In this document: positions 27,105-35,405 of the stretch, piece by piece
How the letters are laid out: every line of letters starts with the position of its first letter
Numbering within the stretch: position 1 is the first letter of the stretch
From: DATFVB01 sp963714035
GTDB lineage: Bacteria > Acidobacteriota > Thermoanaerobaculia > UBA5066 > DATFVB01
Length of the DNA: 64,000 bases
NCBI GenBank assembly: GCA_963714035.1
Contig: OY970224.1
Span: forward strand, 2,480,001 to 2,544,000
Direction: 5' to 3'
Position numbers and translations under genes: made by a program
Notes under the pieces: model-generated
The model's input: the letters and a program-made list of their open reading frames with translations, nothing else
Database searches by the model: none
Told to the model about the DNA's origin: nothing

Positions 27105-28547
27105 ATGGCCAATATCGGAAAAGTCGTCCAGGTGATCGGACCCGTCCTCGACATCGAGTTCCCCGACGGAACGCTCCCCCCGATTCTCAACGCGGTGCGC
27201 GTGAAGGACGACGGAAAGACGACGGGGGTCCCGATCGACCTGATCGCGGAAGTCGCGCAGCACCTCGGCGAGAACCGCGTCCGCGCGGTCTCGATGAAGA
27301 CGACCGACGGCATGACGCGCGGGATGGCGGCCGAAGACCTCGGCGCGCCGATCTCCGTGCCCGTCGGCAAGGAGACGCTCGGGCGGATCCTGAACGTCGT
27401 CGGCGACCCCGTCGACGAGCTCGGCCCCGTCAATTCGAAAGAGCGGTGGTCGATCCATCGGGAGCCGCCCCGCTACGAGGACCAGTCGACCGAAGTCGAG
27501 ATGTTCGAGACCGGGATCAAGGTCGTCGATCTCCTCGAGCCCTATTCCAAGGGGGGCAAGACCGGCCTCTTCGGGGGCGCGGGCGTGGGAAAGACCGTGC
27601 TCATCATGGAGCTCATCAACAACGTCGCCATGCAGCACGGCGGATTTTCCGTCTTCGCCGGCGTGGGGGAGCGCACCCGCGAGGGCAACGACCTCTACCG
27701 CGAAATGTCCGAGTCGGGCGTCATCACGCCCGGCGACCCGTCGAAATCGAAATGCGCGCTGATCTACGGCCAGATGACCGAGCCGCCGGGCGCGCGGCTG
27801 CGCGTGGGCCTGACGGGCCTGACCGTCGCCGAGTATTTCCGCGACGTCGAGAAGCAGGACGTGCTCCTCTTCATCGACAACATCTTTCGCTTCACACAGG
27901 CGGGCTCCGAAGTGTCGGCGCTCCTGGGACGCATGCCCAGCGCCGTCGGTTACCAGCCGAATCTCGCGACCGAGATGGGCGAGCTCCAGGAGCGGATCAC
28001 GTCGACGAAGACCGGGTCGATCACGTCGGTGCAGGCGATCTACGTGCCCGCCGACGACCTGACCGACCCCGCGCCGGCGACCGCCTTCGCGCATCTCGAC
28101 GCCACGACCGTGCTCTCGCGGTCGATCTCCGACAAGGGCATCTACCCGGCCGTCGATCCGCTCGCCTCGACCTCGAAGATCCTCTCGCCGCGCGTCGTCG
28201 GCGAGGAGCACTACAAGGTCGCCCGCGACGTCCAGCAGGTGCTCCAGAAGTACAAGGACCTGCAGGACATCATCGCGATCCTCGGGATCGACGAGCTTTC
28301 CGAAGACGACAGGCTGACCGTCGCCCGCGCGCGCAAGATCCAGAAGTTCCTCTCGCAGCCCTTCTTCGTCGCCGAGCAGTTCACGGGGCTCGAGGGGCGC
28401 TACGTCAAGATCGCCGACACGGTGAAGGGTTTCCGCGAGGTCGTCGAGGGCAAGCACGATGACGTCCCGGAGCAGGCTTTCTACATGTGCGGCACGATCG
28501 ACGAGGTGCTCGAGAAGGCCGAAAAGCTCAAGAAGGAAGCCGCGTAG
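27105..28547 (+). CDS. atpD: ATP synthase F1 subunit beta
   Basis: A 480-aa catalytic subunit. Walker A is GGAGVGKT (157-164), followed by the catalytic GERTREGNDLY, LLFIDNIFRFTQAGSEVSAL with Walker B, and the signature PADDLTDPAPATAFAHLDAT. An AGAAGGAA Shine-Dalgarno precedes the ATG. Confidence 0.99.
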   Translation: MANIGKVVQVIGPVLDIEFPDGTLPPILNAVRVKDDGKTTGVPIDLIAEVAQHLGENRVRAVSMKTTDGMTRGMAAEDLGAPISVPVGKETLGRILNVVGDPVDELGPVNSKERWSIHREPPRYEDQSTEVEMFETGIKVVDLLEPYSKGGKTGLFGGAGVGKTVLIMELINNVAMQHGGFSVFAGVGERTREGNDLYREMSESGVITPGDPSKSKCALIYGQMTEPPGARLRVGLTGLTVAEYFRDVEKQDVLLFIDNIFRFTQAGSEVSALLGRMPSAVGYQPNLATEMGELQERITSTKTGSITSVQAIYVPADDLTDPAPATAFAHLDATTVLSRSISDKGIYPAVDPLASTSKILSPRVVGEEHYKVARDVQQVLQKYKDLQDIIAILGIDELSEDDRLTVARARKIQKFLSQPFFVAEQFTGLEGRYVKIADTVKGFREVVEGKHDDVPEQAFYMCGTIDEVLEKAEKLKKEAA

Positions 28548-28943
28548 TTGGCCCTCAAGCTCCGCCTCGTCACTCCCGAACGGAAGGTCCTCGACGTCGA
28601 ATGCGACGAGGTCGAGCTCCCGGGCGAGCTCGGCTACTTCGGCGTGCTTCCCGGCCACACGCCGCTCGTCGCGATGCTGAAGATCGGCCAGGCGTCCTAC
28701 CGCGTCGGCAAGAAGGAGAGCTTCGTCGTGATCGGCGGCGGCCTCGCCGAAGTCTCCAACGACACGGTCACGGTGCTCTGCGACTTCGCGGATCTCCCCG
28801 CCGAGATCGACCTGACCGCTGCGCAGCGCGAGCAGCAGGCGGCAGAGGAAGAGATGAAGCAGGTGGGGCCGGAGACGTTCCAGATCGTGAATGCGAAATT
28901 GGAAACCGCGATGGCTCGCGTTCAGGTAGCCAGCCGGCGGTAG
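28548..28943 (+). CDS. atpC: ATP synthase F1 subunit epsilon
   Basis: A 131-aa subunit with the beta-sandwich domain (LRLVTPERKVLDVECDEVEL, PGELGYFGVLPGHTPLV) and a C-terminal helical part. The start is TTG directly after the atpD stop with no spacing. It is the last gene before a strong terminator. Confidence 0.95.
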   Translation: MALKLRLVTPERKVLDVECDEVELPGELGYFGVLPGHTPLVAMLKIGQASYRVGKKESFVVIGGGLAEVSNDTVTVLCDFADLPAEIDLTAAQREQQAAEEEMKQVGPETFQIVNAKLETAMARVQVASRR

Positions 28944-28961
28944 CGGCTCCGGGTTTGAAAA

Positions 28962-28994
28962 GAAAAGGGCCGGGATCGCTCCCGGCCTTTTTTT
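28962..28994 (+). terminator. ATP synthase operon terminator
   Basis: A perfect 8-bp stem GGCCGGGA (28968-28975) / TCCCGGCC (28980-28987) with loop TCGC is followed by seven T residues. It is 24 nt after the atpC stop. Confidence 0.95.
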
Positions 28995-29018
28995 GGGTTC
29001 AGATTCGTAACCTTCCGG

Positions 29019-29078
29019 TTACTTCTTTTTCTTCTGCTTCGGTTTCTTGGTTTCCTTCTTCGGCGACTTGTCTCCCAT
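29019..29078 (-). CDS. Very small Lys-rich protein (MGDKSPK family)
   Basis: A 19-aa reading frame begins MGDKSPKKETKKPKQ and ends in a lysine run. It is preceded by a strong GAGAGGGGG ribosome-binding site about 9 nt before the ATG. Small basic proteins starting MGDKSPK recur in many bacterial genomes as uncharacterised ORFs, which supports its reality. No function is known to me. It faces the ATP synthase operon and ends 24 nt from its terminator. Confidence 0.6.
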   Translation of the reverse strand: MGDKSPKKETKKPKQKKKK

Positions 29079-29141
29079 CGGCGTCACCCCCTCTCGGGAG
29101 ATGATCTTCGGGGAAACGGGGCGGGAAATCAACAGGCGAAT

Positions 29142-29220
29142 AGTTGCGAGTTGCGAGTTCGCGAGTTGAAAGTGGCCCGGCGATCCGGGGATTGAACTCG
29201 GAACTCGCAACCCGAAACTG
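29142..29220. repeat. AACTCGCAAC-type inverted repeat
   Basis: The arms GTTGCGAGTTCGCGAGTTGA and TTGAACTCGGAACTCGCAAC flank a CCCGGCGATCCGGGG centre. The same word family occurs at 18122-18290 and about 52957-52985. It separates the small basic protein from the toxin-antitoxin pair. Confidence 0.65.
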
Positions 29221-29238
29221 CGGGCGCCGAGATCCGCC

Positions 29239-29541
29239 CTAGCGTGGCGAGGCGTGAAGTTCCAGGCCGAGCGCGCGGACGACGCGCAAGACCGTCGAGA
29301 GCTCCGGGTTTCCATCCGGCGAGAGAGCTTTGTAGAGGCTCTCGCGGCCGAGCCCCGATTCGCGAGCAACCTTCGTCACCCCTTTCGCCCGGGCGATGTC
29401 CCCGAGCGCCGCCGCCACGACAGCCGGGTCGCCATCCTCGAGTGCGGCTTCGAAGTAGGCGGCGACTTCGCCGTCGCTCCGCAGATGGTCGGCAGGGTCC
29501 CATCTCGACGTTTTCGCTCGACGTTTTGTGGGCACGCTCAC
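29239..29541 (-). CDS. HigA-like antitoxin (HTH)
   Basis: A 100-aa addiction-module antitoxin with an N-terminal stretch WDPADHLRSDGEVAAYFEAAL and a helix-turn-helix (TKVARESGLGRESLYKALS, then PELSTVLRVVRALGL). The pattern matches the group of antidote proteins partnered with HigB/RelE-like killers. It overlaps the toxin gene by 4 nt and lies downstream of it, i.e. the toxin-first order typical of hig modules. Confidence 0.9.
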   Translation of the reverse strand: MSVPTKRRAKTSRWDPADHLRSDGEVAAYFEAALEDGDPAVVAAALGDIARAKGVTKVARESGLGRESLYKALSPDGNPELSTVLRVVRALGLELHASPR

Positions 29542-29840
29542 TCCTCGAGATTTCTCGCCAGATCCAGAGCGGATTGGATGTCGCGCGACTGGGTGCGCTT
29601 GTCGCCACCGGCGAGGAGGATCACGAGAGCCTCACGGCGGAAAGCGAAGTAGACCCTGTAGCCCGGACCGTAATCGATACGCATTTCGGAAACCCCTTCT
29701 CCCACCGGGCGTACGTCGCCGGGATTGCCGAGGGAAAGCCGCCGGACCCGCACGAGAATTCTCGCCCTCGCCCGAATGTCGCGAAGACCTTCGAACCACC
29801 GGGCATACCGGTCGGTCTGGCGAACTTCGAGCGGAAGCAA
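29538..29840 (-). CDS. RelE/HigB-like toxin
   Basis: A 100-aa predicted ribosome-dependent mRNA interferase. Characteristic segments are RYARWFEGLRDIRARARIL, RRLSLGNPGDVRPVGEGVSE, MRIDYGPGYRVYF and LLAGGDKRTQSRDI. The start is TTG at 29840; no better canonical start fits the alignment. The mobile-type module lies between housekeeping genes, flanked by repeats on both sides. Confidence 0.9.
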   Translation of the reverse strand: MLPLEVRQTDRYARWFEGLRDIRARARILVRVRRLSLGNPGDVRPVGEGVSEMRIDYGPGYRVYFAFRREALVILLAGGDKRTQSRDIQSALDLARNLEE

Positions 29841-29885
29841 GCGTATCCTATGAGATACAACCCGTCAAGGGACCGGAGTCCAAAG

Positions 29886-29918
29886 AGATCGCCGCCTCGC
29901 TTCGCTCCTCGCGATGAC
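29886..29918. repeat. Half of a GATCCCTCG-type palindrome at the selB 3' end
   Basis: AGATCGCCGCCTCGCTTCGC followed by TCCTCGCGATGAC is the right half of the repeat class seen complete at 37384-37476. It ends immediately before the selB stop codon on the opposite strand. Confidence 0.5.
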
Positions 29919-29919
29919 G

Positions 29920-31797
29920 CTACCCGGGCAGAACGTCACGTTTGTCTCCGGAACGCCTCGTGACCTTCATCTCGTCCAGGTACTCGAGGAGCGGGATCGC
30001 GATGCGGCGGGTGAGGCCGAACATCTCCTTGAACTCGGGGACGGAGATCGTCGATTTGCCGGAGGCGCGGAGATCGGCGACGACGCGGTCGACCGCGGCG
30101 CGGGAGACGAAAAAACCGCCGGGGAGACGCGCGAGGCGCCTCTCCTTCACGAGATAGGCGAGGAGGCCTTCGACGATCTTCGGCTTCGCGGAGAGCTTCA
30201 TCGCCACGTCGCCAGGGGACGGCGGCTCGAGACCTCCTTCGTCGAAGAGCGCCGCGATCTTGTCCGCCATCTTCTGCTCGCCCCCGGGAAGCGCGCGCTC
30301 GCCGGGGAGGCGCAGGCTGTCCCCCTCGGCGATCACCTTCCCCGAGTCGCCGATCGACCGAAGGACGACCTCGGCGTCGCGAGCGGAGAACGCGCCGAAA
30401 ACCTGCTCGAGGACGGCCGCGCGGGAGGCCTCCACCGCGCCGGGCCGCCGCTTGATCTCTTCGGCGACGGCGGCGGTCGTTCGGGCGGCCAGGTCCTCCC
30501 ACCGCTCCTGTGAAACGAAGAGCCGTCCGGCATCGAGCTCCCGGATCGCCTTCGATTCCACGGCGCCCGACAGGAGCGCCCGGACTTCCTCCTCGCGTCT
30601 TCCTTCGTCGCGCGCGAGGCCCTCCCGTGACACTCCCGAAGCGGAACGATCGACGCGCCGCGCGAGGCGCTCTGCGGGCGACCCGGAGAGGAAGACCCGG
30701 CGGTCCTCGGCCGAGATCTTTCGCGGCGGATTTGCATCGAGCACCTCCCCTCCGCCGATCGTCGCCGCGGGGGAGAGACGTCGCACGATGAAGCGGTCGC
30801 CGCTCCTCGCCGCCGCGGGCGACTCGAGCGTCAGGAGCGCGGCGCCGCTGCTCGCTGCCTGAATCGGGTCCCAGAGGCGCACGCGGGCGACGTGCTCCGA
30901 GGCGAAATGGTGGAAAGCGACCTCGTCGCCGCTCTCGAGCGCCGGGGCGTCGGCGAGGAGAGACAGGCGGACGAGGAGGCGCGACGTCGCCGCGATCGAC
31001 CCGGGCGCGACGATCATCTGTCCGCGGCGGAGCTGCTCCCGCTCGACCCCCGCAAGGTTCGCGCTCGTGCGCTCGCCGGCGCGAGCGGTCTCGACGGCCT
31101 CGTCGTGCACCTCGACGCGGCGGACGCGTGCTTCCAGGCCCTCGGGGAGGATCTCAACTTTCTGTCCCGCGGTGAGCGTTCCGTCCAAGAGGCTTCCGGT
31201 GACGACCGGGCCGAATCCCGCGATCGAGAAAGCCCGGTCGATCGGAAGGCGCAGCGGCCTCCGGTCGCGATCGCCCGACGTTTCGTTTGCGATCGCAAAG
31301 AGCGTGTCGGCAAGCGCTTCGACGCCGTCTCCCGTGCGGGCGGAGACGCGGAGGATCGGAGCGTCTTCGAGGAACGACCCCGCGACGAGCTCGCGGACCT
31401 CCAGCTCGGCGGCACCCGCCACGTCGTCCGGAACCCGGTCGATCTTCGTCAGCGCGATCACGCCGCGGGGAATCCCGAGGAGCCGCACGATCGCGAAATG
31501 CTCGCGCGTCTGCGGCTTGACCCCCTCGTCGGCCGCGACGACGAGCAGCACGGCGTCGACCCCGCCCGCGCCCGCCAGCATGTTGCGGACGAAACGCTCG
31601 TGCCCCGGCACGTCGACGAACCCGATCCGGGAGTCGCCGCGCGCGAGGTGCGCGAAGCCGAGATCGATCGTGATGCCGCGCGCCTTCTCCTCGGGCAGAC
31701 GATCAGCGTCGATCCCGGTGAGCGAGCGGACGAGGGCGGTCTTCCCGTGATCGATGTGGCCGGCCGTGCCGATGATGAACCGCCGCGCGATTTGCAC
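29920..31797 (-). CDS. selB: SelB, selenocysteine-specific elongation factor
   Basis: A 625-aa EF-Tu-like GTPase that brings Sec-tRNA to UGA codons. The G domain has GTAGHIDHGKTALVR (G1), ARGITIDLGFAH (G2), DVPGHERFVRNML (G3) and TKID (G4). The C-terminal 200 residues form winged helices for SECIS binding (for example FVSRAAVDRVVADLR and the EYLDEMKVTRRSGDKR end). The GTG start at 31797 matches the family N-terminus; an open frame further upstream is not conserved. No selA, selC or selD is seen in the window. Its presence implies the organism makes selenoproteins. Confidence 0.95.
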   Translation of the reverse strand: MQIARRFIIGTAGHIDHGKTALVRSLTGIDADRLPEEKARGITIDLGFAHLARGDSRIGFVDVPGHERFVRNMLAGAGGVDAVLLVVAADEGVKPQTREHFAIVRLLGIPRGVIALTKIDRVPDDVAGAAELEVRELVAGSFLEDAPILRVSARTGDGVEALADTLFAIANETSGDRDRRPLRLPIDRAFSIAGFGPVVTGSLLDGTLTAGQKVEILPEGLEARVRRVEVHDEAVETARAGERTSANLAGVEREQLRRGQMIVAPGSIAATSRLLVRLSLLADAPALESGDEVAFHHFASEHVARVRLWDPIQAASSGAALLTLESPAAARSGDRFIVRRLSPAATIGGGEVLDANPPRKISAEDRRVFLSGSPAERLARRVDRSASGVSREGLARDEGRREEEVRALLSGAVESKAIRELDAGRLFVSQERWEDLAARTTAAVAEEIKRRPGAVEASRAAVLEQVFGAFSARDAEVVLRSIGDSGKVIAEGDSLRLPGERALPGGEQKMADKIAALFDEGGLEPPSPGDVAMKLSAKPKIVEGLLAYLVKERRLARLPGGFFVSRAAVDRVVADLRASGKSTISVPEFKEMFGLTRRIAIPLLEYLDEMKVTRRSGDKRDVLPG

Positions 31798-32168
31798 GGG
31801 CCTATTTAATCTCACGAAGAGAGGGCGCGGCGATGGCCTTCGATGACCGACATCAGCGAAACGTGCTTCGCAGCGCGCTCCGCGCATCGCGGCCGTCGCC
31901 CGCGATCGTTTCGCCCCTCGTCCAACCTGGGGAAAGGAATTTTCCCCAGACCCCTTTTTTCGGGGCCCCGACCTCGACGGCAAAATGGTGTTTCCTGGCC
32001 AGCGATACCTCTTCTGCCATCCGCCATCAGAACCGCCCTTTAGAATTTGGGAGGGAACCGACGTTGCTGAGTCGGCGGCCAGGCTGCCGCGAGTACGCGG
32101 CATCTTCTCCGTTCGGAAAGACGTGGGGTTGAGGTGCGGCGAGCTGCGCGATGGGATAGCCTTCTCCC
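31798..32168. other. Intergenic stretch between selB and yqeY without a recognisable gene
   Basis: No convincing ORF or tRNA-Sec was found on either strand. It contains a 9-bp inverted repeat CTGGGGAAA / TTTCCCCAG (31927-31949) followed by CCCCTTTTTT, a terminator-like shape on the plus strand that has no plus-strand gene upstream. Before yqeY, TTGAGG (32129-32134) and GGATAG (32155-32160) are weak promoter candidates. The start of selB must be driven from this region. Confidence 0.5.
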
Positions 32169-32615
32169 GTGCCCGAGATGCTGAAGAAGATCGAATCGGA
32201 CGTGAAGGACGCGATGCGCGCGGGCGCCAAGACGAAGGTTTCGACGCTCCGCCTCCTGCTCGCGGCGCTGAAGAACGAAAAGATCCAGGCGCACCGCGAT
32301 CTGACCGACGAGGAGATCGAGGCGGTGATCCGCCGCGGCGTCAAACAGCGGAAGGACTCGATCGAGCAGTACGCCAAGGGCAACCGCCCCGACCTCGTCG
32401 ACGCGGAGACGGCGGAGCTCGAGATCCTGAACGGATATCTTCCGCAAGGTCTCTCCGAGCAGGACCTCGAAAGCGCGGTCAAGGGAATCATCGAGGAGCG
32501 CTCGCTGACTTCGAAAAAGGAGGTCGGCACGGTGATGAAGGAGCTCATGACGCGGTACAAGGGGAAGGTCGACGGCCGCCGAGCCCGGGAGATCGCCCAG
32601 CGACTTCTACCGTGA
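32169..32615 (+). CDS. GatB/YqeY domain protein
   Basis: A 148-aa YqeY-like protein related to the tRNA-binding tail of amidotransferase GatB; the precise role is unknown. Typical features are MRAGAKTKVSTLRLLLAALK, a basic KQRKDSIEQYAKGNRPDLV helix, ILNGYLPQGLSEQDL and the end VDGRRAREIAQRLL. The start is GTG (MPEMLKKI). The stop codon lies inside the first unit of a 24-bp tandem array. Confidence 0.92.
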   Translation: MPEMLKKIESDVKDAMRAGAKTKVSTLRLLLAALKNEKIQAHRDLTDEEIEAVIRRGVKQRKDSIEQYAKGNRPDLVDAETAELEILNGYLPQGLSEQDLESAVKGIIEERSLTSKKEVGTVMKELMTRYKGKVDGRRAREIAQRLLP

Positions 32616-32766
32616 CGGCTCACCGCCGTCGTACCGTGACGGCTCACCGCCGTCGTGCCGTGACGGCTCACCGCCGTCGTGCCGTGACGGCTCACCGCCG
32701 TCGTGCCGTGACGGCTTGCCGCCGTCGTGCCGTGGCCGCTCACCGCGGTCGTTCCTTGACGGCTCG
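32608..32766. repeat. 24-bp tandem hairpin array
   Basis: Six consecutive 24-bp units starting at 32608, 32632, 32656, 32680, 32704 and 32728, plus a degenerate seventh, share CCGTGACGGCTCACCGCCG. Each contains an internal stem GACGGC-TCACC-GCCGTC, so the array could fold into a row of identical hairpins. Units 1-5 are nearly identical; 6 and 7 have decayed. There are no spacers, so it is not a CRISPR. It lies between yqeY and the CYTH gene. Confidence 0.95.
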
Positions 32767-32799
32767 TTTTCCCTCCGTCACCGCCCGCCGCGTTCATAA

Positions 32800-33360
32800 A
32801 TGACCGCTTCCGACTCGTCCGAAGAATCGGAGATCAAGATCCCCGTTCCGGAGCTGGCCCCGATTCGCGGGCGGCTTGCGGATGTCGAGCGCATCTCCGA
32901 ACGCCACGACGAGTCCAACATCCTCTTCGACGACTCGAAGGGATCGCTCGGGAGGGCTGGGAACGTGCTCCGGTTGAGACGCGCCCGCGGCCGCGCCGTG
33001 CTCACGTTCAAGGGACCGGCGGCGTTCGAAGGCGCGGTCAAGCGCCGGGAAGAGCTCGAGACGGAGGTCACCGATCCGGAGACGTTCGAGCGCGTTCTCG
33101 AACGGCTCGGGTTCCTTCGGAAATTCCGGTACGACAAGCGCCGCGAGGAATTCCGCGTGGAAGGGTGCGTCGTCGCGCTCGACGAAACCCCGATCGGGAC
33201 GTTCGTCGAGATCGAGGGGGATTCGTCGCAGATCCCCACGGCGGCGGCCCGCCTCGGACTCCAACCCGGCAACGCCGTCCATGATTCCTACCCGGGGCTC
33301 TACCGGCGCGCGCGGGAGAAGGATCCCTCGCTCCCGCCCGACATGGTCTTCCGAGAATGA
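32800..33360 (+). CDS. CYTH domain protein (CyaB/thiamine triphosphatase superfamily)
   Basis: A 186-aa triphosphate-tunnel protein. The N-terminal acidic-lysine motif appears as SEIKIPV. It is followed by DESNILFDDSKGSLGRAGNV, LRLRRARGRAVLTFKGP, KRREELETEV, and YDKRREEFRVEGCVVALDET with GTFVEIEG, the tunnel beta strands. Members hydrolyse triphosphates or make cAMP; which applies is not visible. The stop overlaps the following gene (ATGA). Confidence 0.88.
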   Translation: MTASDSSEESEIKIPVPELAPIRGRLADVERISERHDESNILFDDSKGSLGRAGNVLRLRRARGRAVLTFKGPAAFEGAVKRREELETEVTDPETFERVLERLGFLRKFRYDKRREEFRVEGCVVALDETPIGTFVEIEGDSSQIPTAAARLGLQPGNAVHDSYPGLYRRAREKDPSLPPDMVFRE

Positions 33361-34412
33361 AGCCGATCGTCCTCTGCGCCGGGCTCGGGACGCGCCTCCG
33401 TCCCGCGACTCTCGACCGGCCGAAGGCCCTCTTCCGGTTCCTGAACGTTCCTCTCGTCGACCGGCGGCTTCGATCGCTGGCCCGCCAGGGATTCCCGCAG
33501 GTCGCGATCAACCTTCATCATGAAGGCCGTCAGATCGTGGAGCACCTCGGCGAGAGCGGGGCGGCCGGGACGGCGATCCGCTTCTTCTGGGAGCCGGACA
33601 TTCTCGGCACCGCCGGCGCGGTGAAAAACGCCGAGTCGTTCTTCGAACACGAGGAAGCGGCGATCTGGAACGTGGACGCCGAGCTCGACGCCGACCTCGG
33701 CGCGCTGCTCCGCGCGCACCGCCGCGACGGCAACGCCGCGACCCTCCTCGTGACGCGGAATCCCGACCCGGGGCGCTTCACGCCGCTCGAGGCGGAGGGG
33801 TCGCGTCTGGTTCGGGTCGGAACGGTCGACGGCCGGGGCCGCGACCTCGTCCGGGGTAGTGGCGCCGGCCCGGGCGAGCATCCCCTCCTCTTCACCGGCG
33901 TCTCGATCCTCGCTCCGCGCACGATCGAGCGCATTCCCCCCGGCGCCCGGTCGCTCGTCGACGACCTCTGGCTCCCCCTCCTCGCCGAAGGGCGGGAACG
34001 GATCGGCGTCGTCTTCCACGAAGGGAGCTTCTTCGATCTCGGGACGCCCGCCGACGTCGTCGCGGCCTCGATGGCGGCGCTCGAATCGGGCCGCGATTTC
34101 GATCCGGCGGAGGGATTCTTCGACGGCCGAGCGAAAGTCCTCGCGGCCGACCCCGGCGCGGTTCCTGCGGGCGTCTCCCGGTCGGTCGTCGGGCGCGCGC
34201 GAATCGCGGACGCCGCCCGCGTCGAGGGTTCCGTGCTCCTCGACGGCGCCGACGTCGGGGTCGCCGGCACCGTGAGCGACAGCCTCGTCGGGCCGGTGCG
34301 CGTCGAAGCCGGCGACGATGCCGAAGGCATGTTCCTGTGGCCCGGAGACACCGGTGTGATGCGGATTCCTCTTCACGACTCCTCCCAGCGCCGCGCTCCG
34401 GCGGTGAAATAG
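33357..34412 (+). CDS. Sugar-phosphate nucleotidyltransferase
   Basis: A 351-aa NDP-sugar pyrophosphorylase-like enzyme. The nucleotide-binding GLGTRLRPATLDRPKALF, NVPLVDRRLR, WEPDILGTAGAVKNA and the metal-site IWNVDAEL mark the family. The C-terminal 90 residues look like left-handed beta-helix hexapeptides (ARIADAARVEGSVLLDGADV). MurU- or mannose-1-phosphate-guanylyltransferase-like functions are both possible. It overlaps the convergent pseudopilin gene by 40 nt. Confidence 0.88.
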   Translation: MKPIVLCAGLGTRLRPATLDRPKALFRFLNVPLVDRRLRSLARQGFPQVAINLHHEGRQIVEHLGESGAAGTAIRFFWEPDILGTAGAVKNAESFFEHEEAAIWNVDAELDADLGALLRAHRRDGNAATLLVTRNPDPGRFTPLEAEGSRLVRVGTVDGRGRDLVRGSGAGPGEHPLLFTGVSILAPRTIERIPPGARSLVDDLWLPLLAEGRERIGVVFHEGSFFDLGTPADVVAASMAALESGRDFDPAEGFFDGRAKVLAADPGAVPAGVSRSVVGRARIADAARVEGSVLLDGADVGVAGTVSDSLVGPVRVEAGDDAEGMFLWPGDTGVMRIPLHDSSQRRAPAVK

Positions 34413-34960
34413 AGGACGCGGATGCGCCCCGTTCGGTTGTAGACGCGGACGACCGCCATGCGCGTTCGTCCGTCGGTCAGGTAAAGCGACCCGGGCGTGC
34501 ACTCGCCGAGCGGCGAGAACGAACAGATGTTGCTGCTGTTGAACCGGACGGGATCGTCGATTCCCGTGAGGGCCTTCGAGGGCGAGGAGGGATCGGGCAC
34601 GCGAACGCCGTGGAGGATTCCGATCCGGACGTCGCCGCGATCCCAGCCGTGCGAGCCCTCCGCGGGCGGGTCGATTCCCTTGAGGATGTCCTTCGTCAGG
34701 ACGCCGTTGCCGTTTCCGTCGCGGTAGATCGCGAGGCGGTAGCCGGTGGGGAAGATCTCGATGCGAACGGCCGCTTCCCGACCCGTCTTGATCGCCGTCA
34801 TCCGCGCCATCCGGAACGTCATCGCCGCCTCCTGGCCGGCCGTGCGGATCCGGACGTTCCCGTAAAGACCCTGGGCGCTCGGGATGGCGATCAGGAGCAT
34901 CGTGGCGCCGATCGCGAGCACCGCGAGCAGCTCGACAAGGGAGAAGCCGTTCCGATTCAT
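34373..34960 (-). CDS. GspH/FimT-type pseudopilin
   Basis: A 195-aa type IV pilin-like protein with the class III signal NRNG-FSLVELLAVLAIGATM, with glycine before the cleavage site and Glu at mature position 5, then a GspH-like domain containing AGQEAAMTFRMARMTAIKTG and DGNGNGVLTKD. Two cysteines are seen near FNSSNICSFSPLGECTPGSL. It probably works in a type IV pilus or type II secretion/DNA uptake machine. It follows the ComEA-like gene by 64 nt. Confidence 0.88.
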   Translation of the reverse strand: MNRNGFSLVELLAVLAIGATMLLIAIPSAQGLYGNVRIRTAGQEAAMTFRMARMTAIKTGREAAVRIEIFPTGYRLAIYRDGNGNGVLTKDILKGIDPPAEGSHGWDRGDVRIGILHGVRVPDPSSPSKALTGIDDPVRFNSSNICSFSPLGECTPGSLYLTDGRTRMAVVRVYNRTGRIRVLYFTAGARRWEES

Positions 34961-35024
34961 CGTCGTCGAAAAATCGGGCCCGGCGGCGGAGGGCGGGATC
35001 GCCCGGGCCGCCGGGCCCTCTCGA

Positions 35025-35405
35025 TCAGGCTGCCTTCGCGGCCTTCGTCCGGGTGCGCGTGCGCGTTCCGGTCGACTTGACCTTCTGGGTGAGCGTCGTG
35101 TTGCCGGAGACCGTGAGGTGCGGCCGGAGGACGACGAAGAGCTTCTCGCCGACCCCCTTGACCTCCATGAGGTCTTCGACCTTCTTGAACGGGCCGTTCG
35201 TCTTGCGGTACTCGACGACGCGCTGCGCGAGCTTGAGTCCGACGCGGGGAAGGAGCGCGATCTGCTCGGCCGACGCGGAGTTGAGATTGATCGACCCGGT
35301 CGCGGCGGGGGAGGCGGGATCGGCGCCCTTCGTCGGGGTCGCGGCGCGCGCCCCCGTCAGCGACATCGTCACCAGGAGCGGGAGGGCGATCTTCCATTTC
35401 TGCAT
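35025..35405 (-). CDS. ComEA-like helix-hairpin-helix protein
   Basis: A 126-aa exported protein. A signal peptide (KWKIALPLLVTMSLTGARA) precedes a ComEA-type domain GSINLNSASAEQIALLPRVG, LAQRVVEYRKTNGPFKKVED, LMEVKGVGEKLF with two helix-hairpin-helix motifs. The tail is Thr/Arg/Lys-rich (TRTRTRTKAAKAA). A periplasmic DNA-binding role in uptake is likely, consistent with the neighbouring pseudopilin. Confidence 0.9.
   Translation of the reverse strand: MQKWKIALPLLVTMSLTGARAATPTKGADPASPAATGSINLNSASAEQIALLPRVGLKLAQRVVEYRKTNGPFKKVEDLMEVKGVGEKLFVVLRPHLTVSGNTTLTQKVKSTGTRTRTRTKAAKAA

Noticed and set aside
31927..31960. Rho-independent terminator
   Set aside because: The hairpin and T run point along the plus strand, but no plus-strand gene ends upstream; kept only as an unexplained inverted repeat.
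31798..32168. tRNA-Sec (selC) beside selB
   Set aside because: No cloverleaf, TTCAA-type anticodon loop or T-loop sequence could be traced on either strand.
32608..32766. CRISPR array
   Set aside because: The 24-bp units are directly adjacent with no unique spacers, and no cas gene is nearby.
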